From contig WNNJ02000629.1 of NCBI GenBank assembly GCA_012934845.2, forward strand, positions 1 through 64,000: 64,000 nucleotides of DNA, in the 5' to 3' direction. The stretch is from Pomphorhynchus laevis (Eukaryota > Acanthocephala > Palaeacanthocephala > Echinorhynchida > Pomphorhynchidae). Below the pieces are notes generated by a model, which made no database searches, was not told where the DNA came from, and was given only the letters and a program-made list of their open reading frames with translations. Numbering within the stretch: the stretch's first letter is position 1; each line of letters opens with the position of its first letter. The translations under genes and the position numbers were made by a program. Below are positions 10,901 through 20,479 of the stretch, piece after piece.

Positions 10901-13900
10901 ACCTCAATTTTGTACAAAATTAGGAATCTTTAAGGGATTCTGCCTCAGAGCCTTTAGACTGTATAGCACTCTGGATAAACGCAATTAAGAATTTCATCGA
11001 CTAATTTGTATTTTTAAGGATTTGGGATATCCTAAAAGTATGCTTTTTGATATATTAACAAAGGTTGTTGATAGTAATGTTTTAATTCCTGTCGTTGGTC
11101 CTGATAAGTTATCCCATTTTTTGACACTACCCGAGTGTGGATAGGTGTCAATGCTCGTTAAAAATAGAGTGAGAAAGTTTATAATGGCGTATAATTTGCC
11201 CATTAGCCTTATCTACAATGAACGAACTTATAAATCAATTAGAATGACGACTAGTGTAAAAAGGACCAATGAGATAAAAGGAATAATTTATCGGATAAAC
11301 TGCCTTGATTGCGTTCTCTTTTATACAGGACAAACAGGTACGTTTTTAAAAACCAGAGTAAAAGACCATCGCTCAGCCCTACGCACTACTGCCCACTCAG
11401 CTGTGGCTCAGCATGCCTTAAGTACAGGACACAATATTGATTTTGATAATGTTGAAGTTATCTATTCTGTCCAAAGAAAATTTGAAAGGCGAATATGCGA
11501 GTCACTCTGGATTGAAGAATTGAAGCCGGGCTTAAATGAGAATGATGGCTACCGTTTAATTCTAAATCTTGATTGAGCATCGTTCTTTGTAAAGTTTGCT
11601 AACACATGCGTAGACCTGGCAGCACAACGTGAGGACCTACCTAATGTGCATTTTTGTTTTTACGTGTTTTCTTTTTATATCCTTAACATTTTACTTGTTT
11701 CAGATTTCTGATGATGATTCCAAACTGGAATCGAAAATTCAATAAATTCTCTACCTCACGCGGGGCGGGGCGTCTTGCCATTTCAATTTTGATAATCTAA
11801 TATTTAATGTTCAAATTTTGCATAATTTACAAATTTAAAATTTTACGATCCTTCAGTCAATAGACGTACTGGTTAAAAATTACAATGCGTTTAATAGACA
11901 AATCAGATCAGCTGAGTTTATGTATTTTATACTATTTATAAATTAAAAATAAAAATAAATAATAAATAATTATATAGGATGTTATACAATTTATATTTAT
12001 ATCAAGTAAAATTTAAAATAAAAGTCAATTTTAATGAATTGACTAATAAATTACTTATAATCAGATAACTGAGTCTACGTATTTTAAACTATAAATAAAA
12101 ATAAATAATAAATAATTGTATAAGATTTTACACAATTTATATTTATATCAAGTTAAAATTTAAAATTGAAATTTAAAATAAAAGTCAATTTTAATGAATT
12201 GACTAATAAATCACTTATAATCAGATAACTGAGTATACGTATTTTAAACTATAAATAAAAATAAATAATAAATAATTATTATATAAGATTTAATACAATT
12301 TATATTTATATCAAGTTAAAATTTAAAATTGAAATTTAAAATAAAAGTCAATTTTAATGAATTGACAAATCACTTATAATCAGATAACTGTGTCTACGTA
12401 TTTTAAACTATAAATAAAAATAAAAATAAATAATAAATAATTATATAAGATTCTATACAATTTATATTTATATTTATCAAATTAATAAAGATATATATAC
12501 AGAACTTACTAAATTAGAGCATAACTATATAATAACAACGAAAAAGCTTTATCGTGATATACTAATGAAAGAAGTTAATTATAATGATTTAAATATAAAC
12601 ACAACACATGAATTAAGTTTAGAAACAATTATTACAAGTCATTGTTCAATAAAGGATAAAAAGGGTATAAATGTTGAATCAGATAATAAAACTATACCAA
12701 AAACTAAATACCTATATTATATTGGAATATAGTAAAAGCTTAAATAAATCAAAGATTAACATTTAAAAATATATCTTGATAAAATTAAAAATAAAATGAA
12801 AATAACAAACAATTATAAAAGGAAAGATAAAATTAATAAAGATATGTATAAAGAACTTACTAAATTAAAGGATAACTATATAATAACAACTATTGATAAA
12901 GCTAGTAATAACTTTGTCTTTATATGCAAAAAGCTTTATTGTGATATATTATGATATCAGCTTACTTTGGTAAACTGATTGATAGTAAAAGATTGGAATT
13001 TGGTATAAAATTAAAAAAAATAAAATAACAAACAATTAAAACATACAGTGCGTATTATTATTTTATATATTTGATAAAATTAGAGAAAAAATGAAAATAA
13101 CAAACAATTAGTTTTGGTAAGATGCAGTAATAAGTAATCAAACATTTTTTAATCTTTTACTTTGTAAGTAAGGTTCTGCATAAGACAAGCACTGGATGGT
13201 GGAGAGTGAAAATAAAGAATCGAGAAGGCTGGGCTCCGTCATCTTATTTGTCGGTATGTATCGTGTGTAGATTTTTTATAGTCAATTTCACAATAAATAT
13301 CATAAAGAATTTAAACAAAAATTTTACGAGATTATTCTTGTAATTATTTTAATTCGTATCCTGACTTTAACTGAATGGATAACGCTACTAATAAAGCTAG
13401 TAATAACAAGCTTTACTAATAACTAGCTTTACTTATCTTATATATTTGATAAAATTAAAAATAAAACGAAAATAACAAACAATTATAAAAGAAAAGATCA
13501 AATTAATAAAGATATGTATAAAGAACTTACTAAATTAAAGCATAACTATATAAAGCTAGCAATAATTTAGTCTTTATGCGTCATCAGTTTATTATAATAA
13601 ACTGATGACTTTGTTATAAAAATGAAAGGAAGGATAAAATTCTAAAAAATTCCAAGTCTTTTTAATCATTAAAAAGTAAGGTTACCAAAATCCTCAATTA
13701 TTAAACAAAATATGAAAGATATTTAAAGAAAATCCTTCGCTAAAACTTAAAGCATATATCAAATACGCGGAAGATATTTTAATTACCACCAATGACGAAA
13801 ATTTAATAAAAGACTTTAAATCGAAATTTACAGAGAATAGAGGATTGAAATTTACAATCGAAACGGAAAGCTATGGCAGATTACCATGCAACGACGTCGA

Positions 13901-16900
13901 AATACGAAAACAAGAACCTATACAACTACGATTTTACATAAAACGAACTATAAGCGGTAAATGTTTGAATTGTCAAAATATATGGTCAAATATTACGAGG
14001 AGGCAGTAACAAAAGTTTCGTTGGTTCATGGCAAAGGAAATTTTGCCCTTGATGAATCCGTCAAAAAATATAGTTTAAGCATCAAAAGGATAAAGAAACG
14101 ATTAGTCAACAATGGATTCAATCAAAGGTCGCTAATAATTTCATCGCCAAGATGAAGGCACACATAATTTTGTAACAAAAACTACCAAGGACACGAATCG
14201 CAATTACAAATGATTATTAAAAGTTACGACAAAAAGTAAACTTTTCGTCAGAATCTTCAAAAATAGCAATGAACTACACAATCTCACTATAAAAAACTGA
14301 ATATGTTATGATAAAAATAAGAACGTTGTATAGTATACCAGTTTTAATTGCAACATAGCTAAATGTAGTATTTTGTCTTATATTTAAATTATTTCATGTT
14401 TTATATATAATTTTCGTAAAAAAATAAAAAATTATTAATCACAAAGGGTGTCAATATAACACTTTTGTTAAAATCCTTTGTAATAATTTTATTTTTATGC
14501 CACTAGAATTTTTTTATTTAAAAGAAAAATTTTTTTTATTTATTTTTTTATTTAAAAGGAAATTTGTTTTTTAAAAGTTTCCTTTTCTAGAGGGAAAATC
14601 AGATGGATTTTCTGCCTAGGCTGATAATTTCAAATTTCTGACATAAAACCAATTTTTATTATTTTAGTAATAAAATAATAAAAATCCGCCTTTACCAATA
14701 TCCACACCAAGTCGACCCTGGAACATTCGTCTTGATCGCCCGTCTGACTCTGACTCTATCACTTTAACTAATCTTTTTTCTGATTTTAACTATAAATTAC
14801 TTTCAACAAGCCCAACTCATATTCTCGGCGGTGCTCTCGACATCATTGCTGTTCCTAACTGCTTCAATGACTATACCTCCTTGTCAATTACTGATCCTGG
14901 TTTGTCCGATCATTTCCTTGTCACTCTTACTCTTACTCGTCCCCATCCTCCTTCTCCGCCTTTACCATTATCCACACCAAGTCGACCCTGGAAACTTCTC
15001 GATATCCCTATTCTCTGTTACTCAATTCTTCACTCTTTACACTTCCTCTTAACTATCTATCTCCCGATGATCTCTGCATTCTGTTTGATTCTGAACTTAC
15101 GTCGATCCTCAATAACCTTCTGCCTAGTCGACTTCGACGTTCCCAGCGCTTGCGCCATGCTCCCTGGTTCGATTCTGACTGTAGTCTTTCTAAGCGTCGA
15201 CTCCGTCACTCTTTTCGTATGTATAAACGCTTTCTTAAACGTTCACCCAACTCACTCCCTCCAAATCTTCGTGATTCCTACTTTTCTCAACGCCGTTCAC
15301 ATCTCATTCTTATACGTACTAAACGTACTCTCTTTTGGCGAAATCAACTCGAGTCATCTTCCAACTCGAAATCTCATTGGAAAATCTTAAACTCAATTCT
15401 TTCACGATCATCTACCCCTTGTAATATAAATCCTGATGAATTTTCTTCTTATCTACAAACTAAGCTATCTAATTTACTTTCCCTACTACCCATAGCCCCC
15501 TTGTACCCACTCTTATCTTTAAATACTTCCCTCCCAGAACTATTCCACCTTCTTCCCGTTTCGTCTGATGAAGTTTCTTCGGTTCTGCTGTCATTACCTA
15601 ATAAAACCTCTCCTTCTGACCCAATTCCCACTCACTTGCTTAAAAATATCTGCTCCTTTATCTTACCCTTCCTAACCACATTGTTCAACTCGTCCATCCG
15701 TAGCCGTACATTTCCTTCCATCTGGAAATGCGCCACTGTTCGTCCTCTCATCAAAAAGCAATCTCTCGACTCCTCACTACCATCTTCGTACCGTCCAATC
15801 TCACTTCTCCCAACCCTCTCTAAACTCCTTGAGCGTCTCGTTCTCAAGCAAGTTAATACATATCTCTATTCCTCTAACTTATTTCCTCCCTTCCAAGCCG
15901 CTTTTCGCTCTAATTACTCTACCGAAATTGCATGTCTTAAAGTTTATAACGACTTACTCATATCGCGCGATCATAAATTATGTAGTGTCATAGTTTCTCT
16001 TGATCTATCGTCTGCTTTTGACATCGTCGATCACTCGATTCTTCTCCATCGCCTTCGTCATGATTATGGCTTCTCTTTACCCACTGTATCATGGTTTTCT
16101 TCATATCTATCAAACCGTACATTTCGCGTATATTCTAACTCTTCTCTCTCCCATCCTTCGTCCATTCCGTCCGGTGTTCCGCACAAGGCTCCGTATTAGG
16201 CCCTATACTTTTCTCTCTTCTTCTTGGTGATTTGTCTTCGATTTCTCATAAATTTAACTTCCATGTTATGCAATATGCTGATGACATTCTCATCTATGCT
16301 CATGCACCTGTTTATCGTATTCACGATCTTAGTGTTTCCGCTTCGGACTGTCTTGTCTCAATTTCCAATCATCTTTCTTCCCTTCGCCTTTCTCTGAATC
16401 CTGATAAATCCAAAATTATGTGGATCATAATTCCAACTTTAAATGTAAATTCCAACTTTATGAGTCATCTTCCAACTTCTAAATCTCATTGGAAAATCTT
16501 AAACTCAATTCTTTCACGATCATCATCCCCTTGTAATATAAATCCTGATGAATTTTCTTCTTATCTACAAACTAAGCTATCTAATTTACTTTCCCTACTA
16601 CCCATAGCCCCCTTGTACCCACTCTTCTCTTTAAATACTTCTCTCCCAGAACTATTCCACCTTCTTCCCGTTTCGTCTGACGAAATATTTTCGGTTCTGC
16701 TGTCATTACCTAATAAAACCTCTCCGTATGACCTAAAATAATTTCAAATTTCTGACATAAAAGCAATTTTTATTATTTTAGTAAGCATTAACACATCAAT
16801 TTTCCATAACTCAATTTTTACGTAAGCCTCTTCTGTCTCGTATACTACGCCGTTTTTGTTGCTTTTTGTTGTTGTAATTCACTTGTAGAACAGATAAACC

Positions 16901-19900
16901 TTTAAATGTAATTTAAAGGTTTATATTAAATTAAATTTATATCAAATTTAATTTAATTTTATTGTTTTTTTTTGCATAAAAACCTTAATTTTTTGAAACA
17001 TTTCAAGAACTTTTTTCGAAACTTCTTTGCAAAATTAAGGTCAATCAACGTATTTAAATCGCATTAATAAATTTATGAATTGGAAACAATTAAGAATAAA
17101 TGTATGAAATAAAAAGTATATTGTAAATAAATATATATGCTATACAAACTTAATATAAATATTTAACATAAAAATATCGTTTTGAGATAATAATTAACAA
17201 TAATTAAATTACTGGTAACGTTTTCCGTTTTCCCTGGTTGAATCACTCCATTATTAGGCTTAACACAATATGTTTGGGCAGCTGTAACCTTGATCTTAAA
17301 GGCAATATCTTTAGATCTATAATTGGTAAGCTTTATTTCAGACTTGAGTGGCTCCCGTTCGAGTGGACCTTAAATAATATAGTGTAAATATCTAAATCTT
17401 CTAATCAATTTTAATAAATAAAAAATTATAACATTTTATATTTATAAGATCAACAACTAGTTAGAAGCTGGTTGACGAGTGCGCATAAAAAGCGTATTAA
17501 TTCATAAATATAATTAATTTTTTATAATTCATAAAATGGATTTTCAAAATATTTTATAGCTGGTAATAATTTTAAAACGTATCACCTACATGAAAGTTCT
17601 CTACTAATCTAACGCATGGTGAACTATAAATGAATCAAGGGAATAAAACTTGAAAATTGTTATGAATCCCGAATTTGCAAACACTGGGAAGTTCAAGTAA
17701 CTTCCGCAATATAGCCTATATAAAAACTAGAATTGCATACTGCTCTTCTACATAAAATCTTGTTCCTAAAACTCAACAAAGTTGAATATATAACTCGACT
17801 GTGACGAATCTTTTGATAGCCCAGGAAAGTTGGGGTTACCTAGTAGATGAATGATTCAATGTTGACGTTGTATTTTTTGATTTATCGAAGGCGTTTTACT
17901 TTGTTCGTTATTATATATTGATTCGTAAAATGCAGGCATTAAATATCGATCCTATTATTATTCTCTGGGTAGTTGATTTCATATCACACCGCTCGTATCA
18001 AGAAATATTCAATAATATCAAAATATGGTATTTTTCTGACATGCCGGCATCCTTCAAGGTTTGGTATTGGGTCCAGTGCTATTCTGTATTTATGTAAACG
18101 ATTCATTTGGTATCCTGAGTTCAGATTCACTTTTGTATGTGGATGATCTAGTTTTCTGAAATCCTTAGTCATTTAAATCACAAAATTCATTAGTTCTCAG
18201 TTATTTACTATATACATCTAAATGTTCATATCCTACCTAGAACGGTTGATGAGTCTACTCGACTTAAAAAATGTGCTGCGTTGGGCAACAATGCTCGTTC
18301 ATTCAGTAAGACTTCATATAAGGACATACTGAGGGTTCTGAATATGCTTTCTGTACGCAATCTTCGCGATTTGCGAGATATGTGCCTAACGTGGAAACTA
18401 TTCCACAAAGAACATCACGTTCTGGGTGGACTGTTGAATATTTAATATACCTAAACTTTGCGGGGTCATTCCCTTTATCTCAGTCGTCGCCGAATTGTAC
18501 GGACCAAAACAATTCAATTTGGACAACGAATTGTGAATCCAAAGAATCGTTTGAGCGAGCAGACTGTTAGCTCAGCTTCACATAAACTATTCAAACGACG
18601 AATTATTTCGAATTTGGATGGATCTTGTTATTCTTTTTCTTTCATAATGTACAGTTTGCAACTTTGAGTCGTGCTCGTAATGTTGTCGACAAATAATAAT
18701 ATAATCACATTCATAAATCACTTAAGGTTTCGTCTTAATATCGGAGAATAAAAATTTCCGTCTTAATATCGGAGAATAAAAATTTGAAATACATTCTGTT
18801 TCGTCGCCTTACGAAATATATGAATTTCATAATAAAATAAAATCAGTTAAGCGATTCTACTTATTTTGTACTATATATAAATTTAAAAATAAATTTATAA
18901 TATTTTAATAATTTATTAATCTAAAAAACTTAGAGAGATAAAATTATACAATTGAAAAGGATTAGTCGAAATATTTAGAATAATAAATTCAGTCTCTTAT
19001 ATTCTCGGCTATGGTTCGTCAGTCAATTAGCAACATTCGACTCGAAAGCTATTATACATGAGATAAATTTACTAATAGATTTCTAATCTTTATAATCTTT
19101 ACAATATATTTTTTAAATTTATTAATAAATTTCTAATCTTTTACAATCTTTACAATAGACCATGTGAGTATGAGATGATTTTGGTTTAAATACTAACGTC
19201 AAAATAAGTTGTTTATCATATCAGAGACTTATTAATCTATAGTCTACCATTATAGTATTTCCACAATTGTGGTAGAAGCATTTACTTTTCTACTTTGAAA
19301 AGTAAAAACAAACCTGTATACTAAATAATAAATGCATTCAAAAGATTAGATGTTAGAACAGTTTTAGTTTAGCTAAGTTCGCGTTAATTCGCTTCAGATT
19401 AGGACGTCGTACAACAAACCCAAAAATTCGAATGAGATTGTTTGCAGGAACCCTGGAAACTGTATAAAACATATTAAATAAGATAAAATATTATATTTTG
19501 TATATTATGTTATATACAATATACAAAATTTGTATAAAAAAGTATTCGATAAAAACGTTCTGTAGTGCTTTTATTGATAATTTTTTTTATTTTCTTTGAT
19601 GTTTTTCATGTCTATGATGATAACAATTGATCATCAAAGTAAATTATCCGATTAAAGTTATATCAAATTAAATTCAATATTTTCATTGATAAAAATAACT
19701 TGTGTCGATACATGTTTTAATTTGACATTTTTGAGCAGGATCAATGAAAATAAATTAATATTTATTTAATCTATAATTAATTATTTCTTTTTTAAATTAA
19801 TTAATTATTATGATACACTAGATAATCAAATTTCAACAGAAAAATACGTCATTAGCGCATATTGGGCCCCGCCTCTATATTGGGTCGAGGAATAAGGGCT

Positions 19901-20201
19901 TAATCCTGATAACATATCAGTTCCTCTTGATGACCTCTAATCCTTATTCTAATACATCGTATATGTTAATGTATTATATAATTATATTATTTCAAATATA
20001 ATATTGTATTTCGGATGTAATGAAAATAATTTAGAATATATAACCAAACGTATTCCTTAAACTTTGCAATATAAATTTAAAATTTATGTTGCAAAGTTTG
20101 AAAATGTTTTCACTATATTAATTTATCAAATTTAAAAACTAACCTTTAAATACAATAGTTTCTATTGGTTCAACATGTAGATCTAGCTTTTCAGAAGACA
20201 T
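4913..20201 (-). CDS. VAP: VAMP-associated protein (VAP), N-terminal four exons, MSP domain
   Basis: VAP proteins sit in the ER membrane and bind FFAT-motif partners at membrane contact sites through an N-terminal major sperm protein (MSP) domain. Exon 1 (20144-20201) starts at ATG and reads MSSEKLDLHVEP..VFK. Exon 2 (17213-17368) holds the MSP strands with the family signature 'YCVKPNNGVIQPG'. Exon 3 (5114-5208) has 'EKHKFMIQ', matching 'HKFMVQ' of vertebrate VAPs. Exon 4 (4913-5059) continues 'DM/WHSLHPSKLKGYKLGV' and then becomes Ser/Asn/Lys-rich. Phases agree at every junction; donors are gttagt, gtaatt, gtatta and gtaagt, and all acceptors end in AG. Together they give 152 residues. The coiled coil and C-terminal membrane anchor were not found and may lie left of the window. 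Introns are about 2.8 kb, 12.0 kb and only 54 bp (5060-5113); the 12-kb one is filled with transposons. Confidence 0.87.
5235..6150 (-). mobile_element. LINE, CR1/L2-like family A, 5'-truncated copy (3' end)
   Basis: The minus strand encodes the last part of a LINE reverse transcriptase in one 225-codon frame (5993-5316), with 'VVHNLTFLGFHFDD', 'YCLSLLTNSPKS' and the C-terminal block 'VPNYSNNQGHRSFLVAAP'. It ends in the family tail 'catgtaagcgtg..ccggca..atttgcca', which recurs at the ends of the copies at 21372, 34125, 45070 and 50456. The catalytic RT core is missing. It sits within VAP intron 3, its tail about 26 bp upstream of the acceptor of exon 3. Confidence 0.85.
6200..6760 (-). mobile_element. 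Possible LTR-retrotransposon fossil fragment
   Basis: The minus-strand translation gives 'IITDYNTLSCLFNE' and following text that recalls the RNase H region of Ty3/Gypsy polyproteins. The sequence is heavily decayed, with no ends or LTRs seen, so the assignment is tentative. Confidence 0.25.
6830..7240. other. AT-rich sequence, nothing recognised
   Basis: Low-complexity AT-rich DNA inside VAP intron 3, with no open frames of note, no repeats shared with the rest of the window and no RNA-like structure noticed. Confidence 0.4.
7240..8775. repeat. Two tandem copies of a ~780-bp foldback repeat
   Basis: Unit 1 spans about 7240-8040 and unit 2 about 8041-8775. Each begins with 'tattatggaatcta..aatagtaata' and 'gttgtggcataatgttt', passes 'ctgttggcg..tgaagcgaga' and 'gcgcgcgtataaa', then enters a large inverted repeat. 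The two arms of that repeat each carry 'ctacttcg..catcatc' or its complement plus an Aaaacattgtttt-type core, and between them lies a perfect hairpin, 'cagtaggaaaacattg/ttttcctactg'. The unit then ends with a diverged copy of its opening motif. No transposase is encoded. It could be a non-autonomous foldback DNA element duplicated in tandem. Confidence 0.7.
8793..8832. repeat. GC-rich hairpin
   Basis: The segment 'catggtaggggatgtccc' is followed, after a 4-base loop, by its approximate complement 'gggacctcccccaccatg'. It is conspicuously GC-rich in an AT-rich setting and lies directly between the foldback array and the LINE C-terminal fragment at 8853. Confidence 0.65.
8853..9120 (+). mobile_element. 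LINE C-terminal fragment (CR1-like)
   Basis: The frame starting at 8853 reads '..TEARTRGHEFTINR..MRLKGLNSLMDRVAKE', and after one stop continues as 'NNLPIEIV'. This is the conserved C-terminal end of many non-LTR retrotransposon reverse transcriptases ('TRGH..F..R..N.WN.LP..vV'). The sequence on to about 9470 is probably its 3' flank; nothing else is recognised there. Confidence 0.7.
9480..10200 (+). mobile_element. Decayed LINE reverse transcriptase fragment
   Basis: Translation around 9700-9790 gives 'AVDIIFIDFSREFHRVPHCNLL', matching the RT motif 'D..f.DFSKAFD.V.H..LL', with 'IHRWI' just after it in a shifted frame. Several stops and frameshifts follow and no catalytic YADD was found intact. 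It is a separate insertion from the fragment at 8853 because the domain order is reversed. Confidence 0.65.
10201..10795. other. AT-rich spacer, nothing recognised
   Basis: Simple AT-rich DNA within VAP intron 3. A loose inverted pair near 10580-10630 ('ccaacttacac' and 'gtgtaagtttcc') may be residual repeat structure. No gene or element was identified. Confidence 0.35.
10811..11796 (+). mobile_element. Penelope-like element, 3' part with GIY-YIG endonuclease
   Basis: The open frame at 11145-11576 (143 codons) encodes the PLE-type GIY-YIG endonuclease: 'GIIYRINCLDCVLFYTGQTG', then 'KDHRSAL', 'AQHALSTGHNIDFDN', 'RRICESLWIEELKPGLN' and 'NDGY'. Just upstream a second frame gives the RT-to-EN linker ('FLTLPECG', 'VRKFIMAY'). 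The RT itself is absent. The ends are inverted repeats of about 60 bp (10842-10905 and 11739-11796, sharing 'tcaaaattgaaatggcaaga'). The 12-bp sequence 'ctaatatttaat' flanks the insertion at 10799-10810 and 11797-11808, consistent with a target-site duplication. Inverted termini from partial tail copies are known in this class. The insertion lies in VAP intron 3. Confidence 0.88.
11700..11752 (+). ncRNA. Hammerhead-ribozyme-like motif in the PLE tail
   Basis: The core CTGATGA (11708-11714) is followed by one extra T, then a 6-bp stem II GATTCC/GGAATC with loop AAACT, then GAAA (11733-11736). A 4-bp stem III AATT/AATT closes a 5-base loop, and the expected cleavage C falls at 11749. Small hammerheads with a short stem III are known in Penelope-like element termini. 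The extra T before stem II and a poorly paired stem I argue that this copy may be inactive. Confidence 0.55.
11906..12470. repeat. ~160-bp tandem repeat, about 3.5 copies
   Basis: The landmark 'cttataatcagataactg' occurs at 12054, 12214 and 12373, spacing 160 and 159 bp. Each unit also has 'tctacgtattttaaacta', an AT-rich 'ataaataataaataatta' tract, and 'gtcaattttaatgaattgac', which is itself palindromic. Single diverged copies of the same module occur elsewhere: about 18830, 27000-27150 (reversed), 51220-51310 and 51630-51720. The array therefore looks like a local amplification of a dispersed repeat. Confidence 0.8.
12470..13000 (+). mobile_element. Penelope-like RT N-terminal fragments, two partial copies
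   Basis: Two overlapping-in-content pieces (about 12480-12760 and 12805-12960) encode 'INKDMYKELTKLKDNYIITT', 'IDKASNNFVFICKKLYCDI' and, in the first, 'NTTHELSLETIITSHCSIKD'. The 'DKASNN..FICK' block matches the N-terminal RT region of a Penelope-related family. A third partial copy lies at about 13430-13600. This family differs from the element at 10811-11796. Confidence 0.6.
13173..13253 (+). CDS. SH3-domain exon (second half of an SH3 fold), host gene
   Basis: Twenty-seven codons read VLHKTSTGWWRVK and then IKNREGWAPSSYLS. This is the back half of an SH3 domain: the WW pair in strand b, the acidic/glycine turn 'REGW' and the closing 'PSSYL'. The exon is bordered by a pyrimidine-rich acceptor (tttttaatcttttactttgtaagtaag) and a good donor gtatgt, and is phase 0 at both ends. 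Partner exons were not found in the window. SH3 domains of the p47phox/Tks type resemble it most by eye, but the gene cannot be named. It lies in VAP intron 3 on the opposite strand, between Penelope fragments, so it is either a nested gene or a stranded exon. Confidence 0.7.
13430..13660 (+). mobile_element. Penelope-like RT N-terminal fragment, third copy
   Basis: The sequence 'attaataaagatatgtataaa' and the following 'gaacttactaaattaaag' repeat the module seen at 12805. The copy is short and decays after the ASNN block. Confidence 0.5.
13735..14290 (+). mobile_element. Penelope-like RT fragment (YADD-like region)
   Basis: The plus strand encodes 'IKYAEDILITTNDENLI', then 'KFTENRGLKFTIE' and 'GRLPCNDVEI'. 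This is the palm motif and the following block typical of Penelope-like reverse transcriptases ('YVDD..', 'FT.E.E....LPFLD'). It probably belongs to the same family as the fragments at 12470-13660, to which it is the downstream portion. The copy is broken. Sequence from 14290 to 14620 is AT-rich with nothing recognised. Confidence 0.7.
14624..14670. repeat. 47-bp direct repeat, left flank of composite LINE
   Basis: The sequence 'ataatttcaaatttctgaca..ttttagtaa' recurs at 16738-16784 with a single mismatch, immediately bounding the LINE-derived insert between them. Confidence 0.85.
14671..16737 (+). mobile_element. LINE, CR1/L2-like family A, rearranged composite copy
   Basis: The insert encodes the end of the AP endonuclease ('THILGGALDIIAVP', 'DPGLSDHFLVTL') and most of the RT: 'PNKTSPSDPIPTHLL', 'SSYRPISLLPTLSKLLERLV', 'FQAAFRSNYSTE', 'VSLDLSSAFDIVDHS', 'GVPHKAPY' and 'MQYADDILIYAHAP'. 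The RT is in one frame of 349 codons (15150-16199), then shifts to a second frame (16232-16741). The insert is rearranged: it opens with a 35-bp piece repeated from about 14965-15000, and its last 270 bp (16465-16735) repeat 15361-15625. It lacks the family 3' tail. The 47-bp direct repeats flank it exactly. Confidence 0.85.
16738..16784. repeat. 47-bp direct repeat, right flank of composite LINE
   Basis: Partner of 14624-14670, differing at one position (c versus g after 'acataaaa'). Confidence 0.85.
16785..17205. other. Intronic AT-rich sequence, nothing recognised
   Basis: Lies just downstream of VAP exon 2 on the minus strand. A small inverted pair around 'aaacctttaaat/atttaaaggttt' is visible at 16898-16921. 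No gene or element was recognised. Confidence 0.35.
17740..18720 (+). mobile_element. Decayed LINE reverse transcriptase (CR1/jockey-like)
   Basis: Translation gives 'NVDVVFFDLSKAFYFV', then in another frame 'GLVLGPVLFCIYVND' and 'LLYVDDLVF', the A, B and C palm boxes of a LINE RT in correct order. The C-terminal part follows to about 18670. The copy carries multiple frameshifts and stops. It lies in VAP intron 1. Confidence 0.75.
18731..18786. repeat. 28-bp tandem duplication
   Basis: The unit 'cgtcttaatatcggagaata' plus 'aaaatttc' occurs twice head to tail, the second ending in g. It follows the LINE fragment and may be its 3'-terminal repeat. Confidence 0.85.
18790..19840. other. Intronic AT-rich sequence
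   Basis: Contains a diverged copy of the 160-bp module (about 18825-18900), a duplicated 'taatagatttctaatctt' stretch (about 19070 and 19120), and a small GC-richer patch at 19357-19476 that is open on both strands but unrecognised. No gene is supported. Confidence 0.35.
19845..19995 (-). repeat. Short dispersed repeat S (SINE/MITE-like), copy 1
   Basis: Shared core reads, on this copy's minus strand, 'aaggattagaggtcatcaag', 'aggaactg', 'atatgttatcaggatt', a cc-rich stretch and 'acccaatatag'. Further copies lie at about 28330-28480 (minus) and 29130-29275, 51945-52080 and 52260-52440 (plus). No coding capacity; no A/B box clearly seen. Confidence 0.7.
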
Positions 20202-20479
20202 ATTTGCAAATTTTAAAAGTAATGTGTGTAGAAATGTTGTATAAAAATGGCGCTAATATGAAATTTTGCAAAAAAATATTTAAAATGTTTATGTTCTATA
20301 TCAGGACGTGATTTAACAGGGTCAAAAATGGGATCATTTAATGACATCCTAAAACCCGTGTATGATCGAATAAATTTAAAAAAATTATTATATGTTTAAT
20401 ATAAATATTAAATGTAAATATTATTTATATATAATATATTATATAATTATATATAAAATATTATATATAGTATTTTATC

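Noticed and set aside
19357-19476. 39-codon minus frame starting MFYTVSRVPANN, also open on plus
   Set aside because: No known match, no clear acceptor or promoter, and it lies within VAP intron 1. Kept only as a candidate.
20260-20349. Short minus frame MSLNDPIFDPVKSRPD upstream of VAP exon 1
   Set aside because: It could be an upstream exon or uORF but is 44 codons, also open on the plus strand, and not recognised.
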